This document shows positions 6,467-7,994 of a stretch of 7,994 nt of DNA, one piece after another. The DNA is from an uncultured Clostridium sp. (GTDB taxonomy: Bacteria; Bacillota; Clostridia; Lachnospirales; Lachnospiraceae), in assembly GCA_900555045.1 (NCBI GenBank), contig USJW01000161.1, forward strand, positions 1-7,994, given 5' to 3'. A program made the position numbers and the translations under genes. The notes under the pieces are model-generated. The model did no database searches. It saw only the letters and a program-made list of their open reading frames with translations, and was not told the DNA's origin. Within the stretch, counting starts at the first letter, position 1; every line of letters begins with the position of its first letter.

Positions 6467-7840
6467 TTATTTTCCAAGAATTGCGCTTACCTTCTCGTTC
6501 ATGTCCGCGATGCCCTCGTCGATGGTGGCGTTTCCGGTCATGATGTTGTCGTGCGCCTCGTTTAACACGGTCTCAATCTCAGAGCTGTGCGGATTTACCG
6601 GCATCTCCAGGTACAGATTCGCGGTCTGCAGAGCCTCTTTGCTGCCCTCGTCCGCCGGAAAGCCCTCGGTGGCGCTCACCATGTTGGCGATATCGTCGGT
6701 CATGATCGCCGGGATGGTGCCAGTGGAAGCCAGAATCTCTGCGCCCTCGTCGCCGCACACAAACTTCACGAACTCCCAGGCCAGATCCTTGTGGGGAGCG
6801 TTGGCCGGAATCGCCAGTGCAGTGATGGTCGCCAGGGTGGAGCCGGGCTCCACGCCCTCAGCGTGCGGATATTTCACCATGCCCCAGTTGGCGCAGTCGG
6901 TGTACTCGCCGGTTTTAACCTTGTCAATCAGGGTGGAGATGAACCAGGTACCCATGTTCATCATACCGATTTTGCCCTGGGAGAACGCGCCGGAGTAGTG
7001 CAGGTTGGAAGTCTTTAAGGTGGCGTAGTCCTGGCATACGCCGTCCTCCTGCTCGCTCAGGATCAGCTCATAGTAGGGCTTCAGGAATTCGTACTGTCCG
7101 TCGATGATGCTGTGCTTGCCGTCCAGGATACCGAACAGCTGAACCGCGCTTCTCCAGGTGTGGTAGTGCGCGCCGTAAACCTCGGAGCCGGGCTCGGTGT
7201 TGGTGAGCTTTCTGGCCAGCTCGTCGTACTGCTCAAAGGTCATATCGTTGGTGGGGTAAGCCACGCCCGCGTTGTCGAACACATCCTTATTATAATAGAG
7301 AACCCAGAAGTCACTGCGGAAGGGCAGCTCGTACAGCTTATTGTCCACCTTAATCTGATCGGTCAGGCCCTTGTAGGCGCCCAGGTCAACGGAGTCCTTC
7401 GCGATGTAGTCGTCCAGCGGAAGAAGCACGCCCTTGTTCACCAGGGTGGTGTAGCCGGGGACATCCTTCACCGTGACCACGTCAAAGTCGGAGCCGCTGC
7501 CGGTCAGCTGGGTTCCGAGAACCGTCTGATAATCGCTGCTTCCAAGGTCCACAAGCTCGATCTTCACGTTCGGGTTCTTGGCCTCAAAGGCCTCCACCAG
7601 GGGTGCGTAGTAGACGGTCAGATCCTTGTCCCAGATGGACCACCTCATGGTCACCTGCTCTCCGGAAGCCGCCGCGGTGTCCGCCGCCGCGCTGCTGTCC
7701 GCCGCTGTGGTCGGAGCCGCCGTAGTGTCCGCAGCCTTCGTGTCAGTTCCCGTCGGGGCAGAAGAACCGCCGCCGCACGCTGCAAGGCTTCCCACCATGG
7801 CTGCCGCAAGAGCCACACTCAACAAACGTTTTTTCATCAT
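6467..7840 (-). CDS. Extracellular solute-binding lipoprotein of a carbohydrate ABC transporter
   Basis: This 457-residue family 1 (MalE/UgpB-like) binding protein captures a sugar outside the cell and hands it to the two permeases. The N-terminus is a lipoprotein signal: MMKKR, a hydrophobic core, then the lipobox SLAAC with Cys22 as the lipidation site. Residues about 23-60 are a low-complexity Gly/Ser then Ala/Thr/Asp tether. The mature domain starts at about 62 (QVTMRWSIWD). It shows family features such as LVEAFEAKNPNVKIELVD (81-98), GSGSDFDVVTV, GVLLPLDDYI and LYYNKDVFDNAGVAYP (181-196). ATG at 7840 has AGGAGG at 7849-7854 with 8-nt spacing; the next ATG is adjacent. It is the first gene after a candidate promoter and so heads the cluster. 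Ligand specificity cannot be read from the sequence; the downstream enzymes suggest an acidic oligosaccharide. Confidence 0.95.
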   Translation of the reverse strand: MMKKRLLSVALAAAMVGSLAACGGGSSAPTGTDTKAADTTAAPTTAADSSAAADTAAASGEQVTMRWSIWDKDLTVYYAPLVEAFEAKNPNVKIELVDLGSSDYQTVLGTQLTGSGSDFDVVTVKDVPGYTTLVNKGVLLPLDDYIAKDSVDLGAYKGLTDQIKVDNKLYELPFRSDFWVLYYNKDVFDNAGVAYPTNDMTFEQYDELARKLTNTEPGSEVYGAHYHTWRSAVQLFGILDGKHSIIDGQYEFLKPYYELILSEQEDGVCQDYATLKTSNLHYSGAFSQGKIGMMNMGTWFISTLIDKVKTGEYTDCANWGMVKYPHAEGVEPGSTLATITALAIPANAPHKDLAWEFVKFVCGDEGAEILASTGTIPAIMTDDIANMVSATEGFPADEGSKEALQTANLYLEMPVNPHSSEIETVLNEAHDNIMTGNATIDEGIADMNEKVSAILGK

Positions 7841-7888
7841 TCCATTATCCTCCTCTTACTTATATAGTCCTTTTTTGTGTTGCTGTTT

Positions 7889-7923
7889 GTTATGGCTATA
7901 GTATAACGTACCCCTCCCATAAC
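7889..7923. promoter_or_regulatory. Inverted repeat flanking the -10 region, candidate operator
   Basis: GTTATGG (7889-7895) and CCATAAC (7917-7923) form a perfect 7-bp inverted repeat with a 21-nt spacer that encloses the -10 box. On the - strand a further GTTAT lies 16 nt after the first half-site, inside the spacer and overlapping the -10. The arrangement could bind a dimeric regulator near the promoter. No regulator gene is in the window, so the binding protein is unknown. Confidence 0.35.
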
Positions 7924-7928
7924 TTGAA
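7900..7928 (-). promoter_or_regulatory. Candidate promoter of the transport/degradation cluster
   Basis: On the - strand TTCAAG (7923-7928, weak -35, 3/6) is separated by 17 nt from TATACT (7900-7905, 5/6 match to TATAAT). A start near 7893 would give a leader of about 53 nt with AGGAGG before ATG at 7840. The poor -35 fits a promoter needing an activator. T-rich DNA lies just upstream (7930-7950). Confidence 0.5.
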
Positions 7929-7994
7929 TGGAAAAATCCCCAAAAAAACTTCACTATTTATGCCTGCATTTTTCTCCCCCCAGCTTCCGTCCCC
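7929..7994. other. Non-coding region upstream of the cluster promoter
   Basis: These last 66 bases contain no convincing reading frame. On the - strand they hold a T/G tract (GTTTTTTTGGGGATTTTT) just upstream of the candidate -35, which could act as an UP-like element. No hairpin with a T-tract or tRNA is visible. The window ends before the next gene. Confidence 0.4.

Noticed and set aside
7112..7867. Long + strand open frame (about 251 codons) opposite the binding-protein gene
   Set aside because: It is antisense to a clearly recognisable lipoprotein gene, has no family-like motifs, and is explained by the GC-rich codon use of the real gene.
1..7994. CRISPR arrays, tRNA/rRNA genes, insertion-sequence ends, riboswitches
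   Set aside because: No regularly spaced repeats, tRNA cloverleaf, paired terminal inverted repeats or known riboswitch core were recognised on reading either strand by eye.

Overview
The window looks like chromosomal DNA from a fairly GC-rich, anaerobic gut-type Firmicute, most likely a Lachnospiraceae-like Clostridia. The reasons are strong AGGAGG ribosome binding sites before nearly every gene, a lipoprotein sugar-binding protein with an Ala/Thr-rich tether, a secreted YHYH protein with cell-wall-binding-like repeats, and a gene tail resembling the Rpn-type nuclease/transposase proteins common in that family. Genus and species cannot be read from the sequence.

Layout. Positions 1-240 (+) hold the last 79 codons of a gene that begins outside the window. 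It converges on the small secreted-protein gene at 322-918 (-), and an imperfect GC-rich hairpin with a T-tract lies between them. From 7840 down to 1041 (-) runs a five-gene, same-strand cluster. In transcription order it encodes an extracellular solute-binding lipoprotein (6467-7840), an inner-membrane permease with an unusual N-terminal helical extension (5306-6379), a second permease (4454-5290), a GH88-type unsaturated glucuronyl hydrolase (3197-4378) and a heparinase II/III-like polysaccharide lyase (1041-3182). A candidate sigma-A-type promoter embedded in an inverted repeat lies at 7889-7928.

How the genes work together (inference). The lipoprotein captures an acidic, uronic-acid-containing oligosaccharide and the two permeases import it. 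The cluster has no ATPase gene, so energy probably comes from a shared MsmK/UgpC-type ATPase encoded elsewhere. The lyase and the GH88 enzyme both lack signal peptides, so they should act in the cytoplasm. The lyase would cleave by beta-elimination, leaving a 4,5-unsaturated uronate that GH88 removes. Glycosaminoglycan fragments are the best-fitting substrate class, but another uronate-containing glycan cannot be excluded. No secreted lyase, sulfatase, regulator or uronate-catabolism gene is in the window.

The best second looks are the coiled-coil-like extension on the first permease, the cytoplasmic lyase/hydrolase pair, the promoter inverted repeat, and the Cys/His-rich YHYH repeat protein. 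I do not see evidence for a wholly new kind of system.
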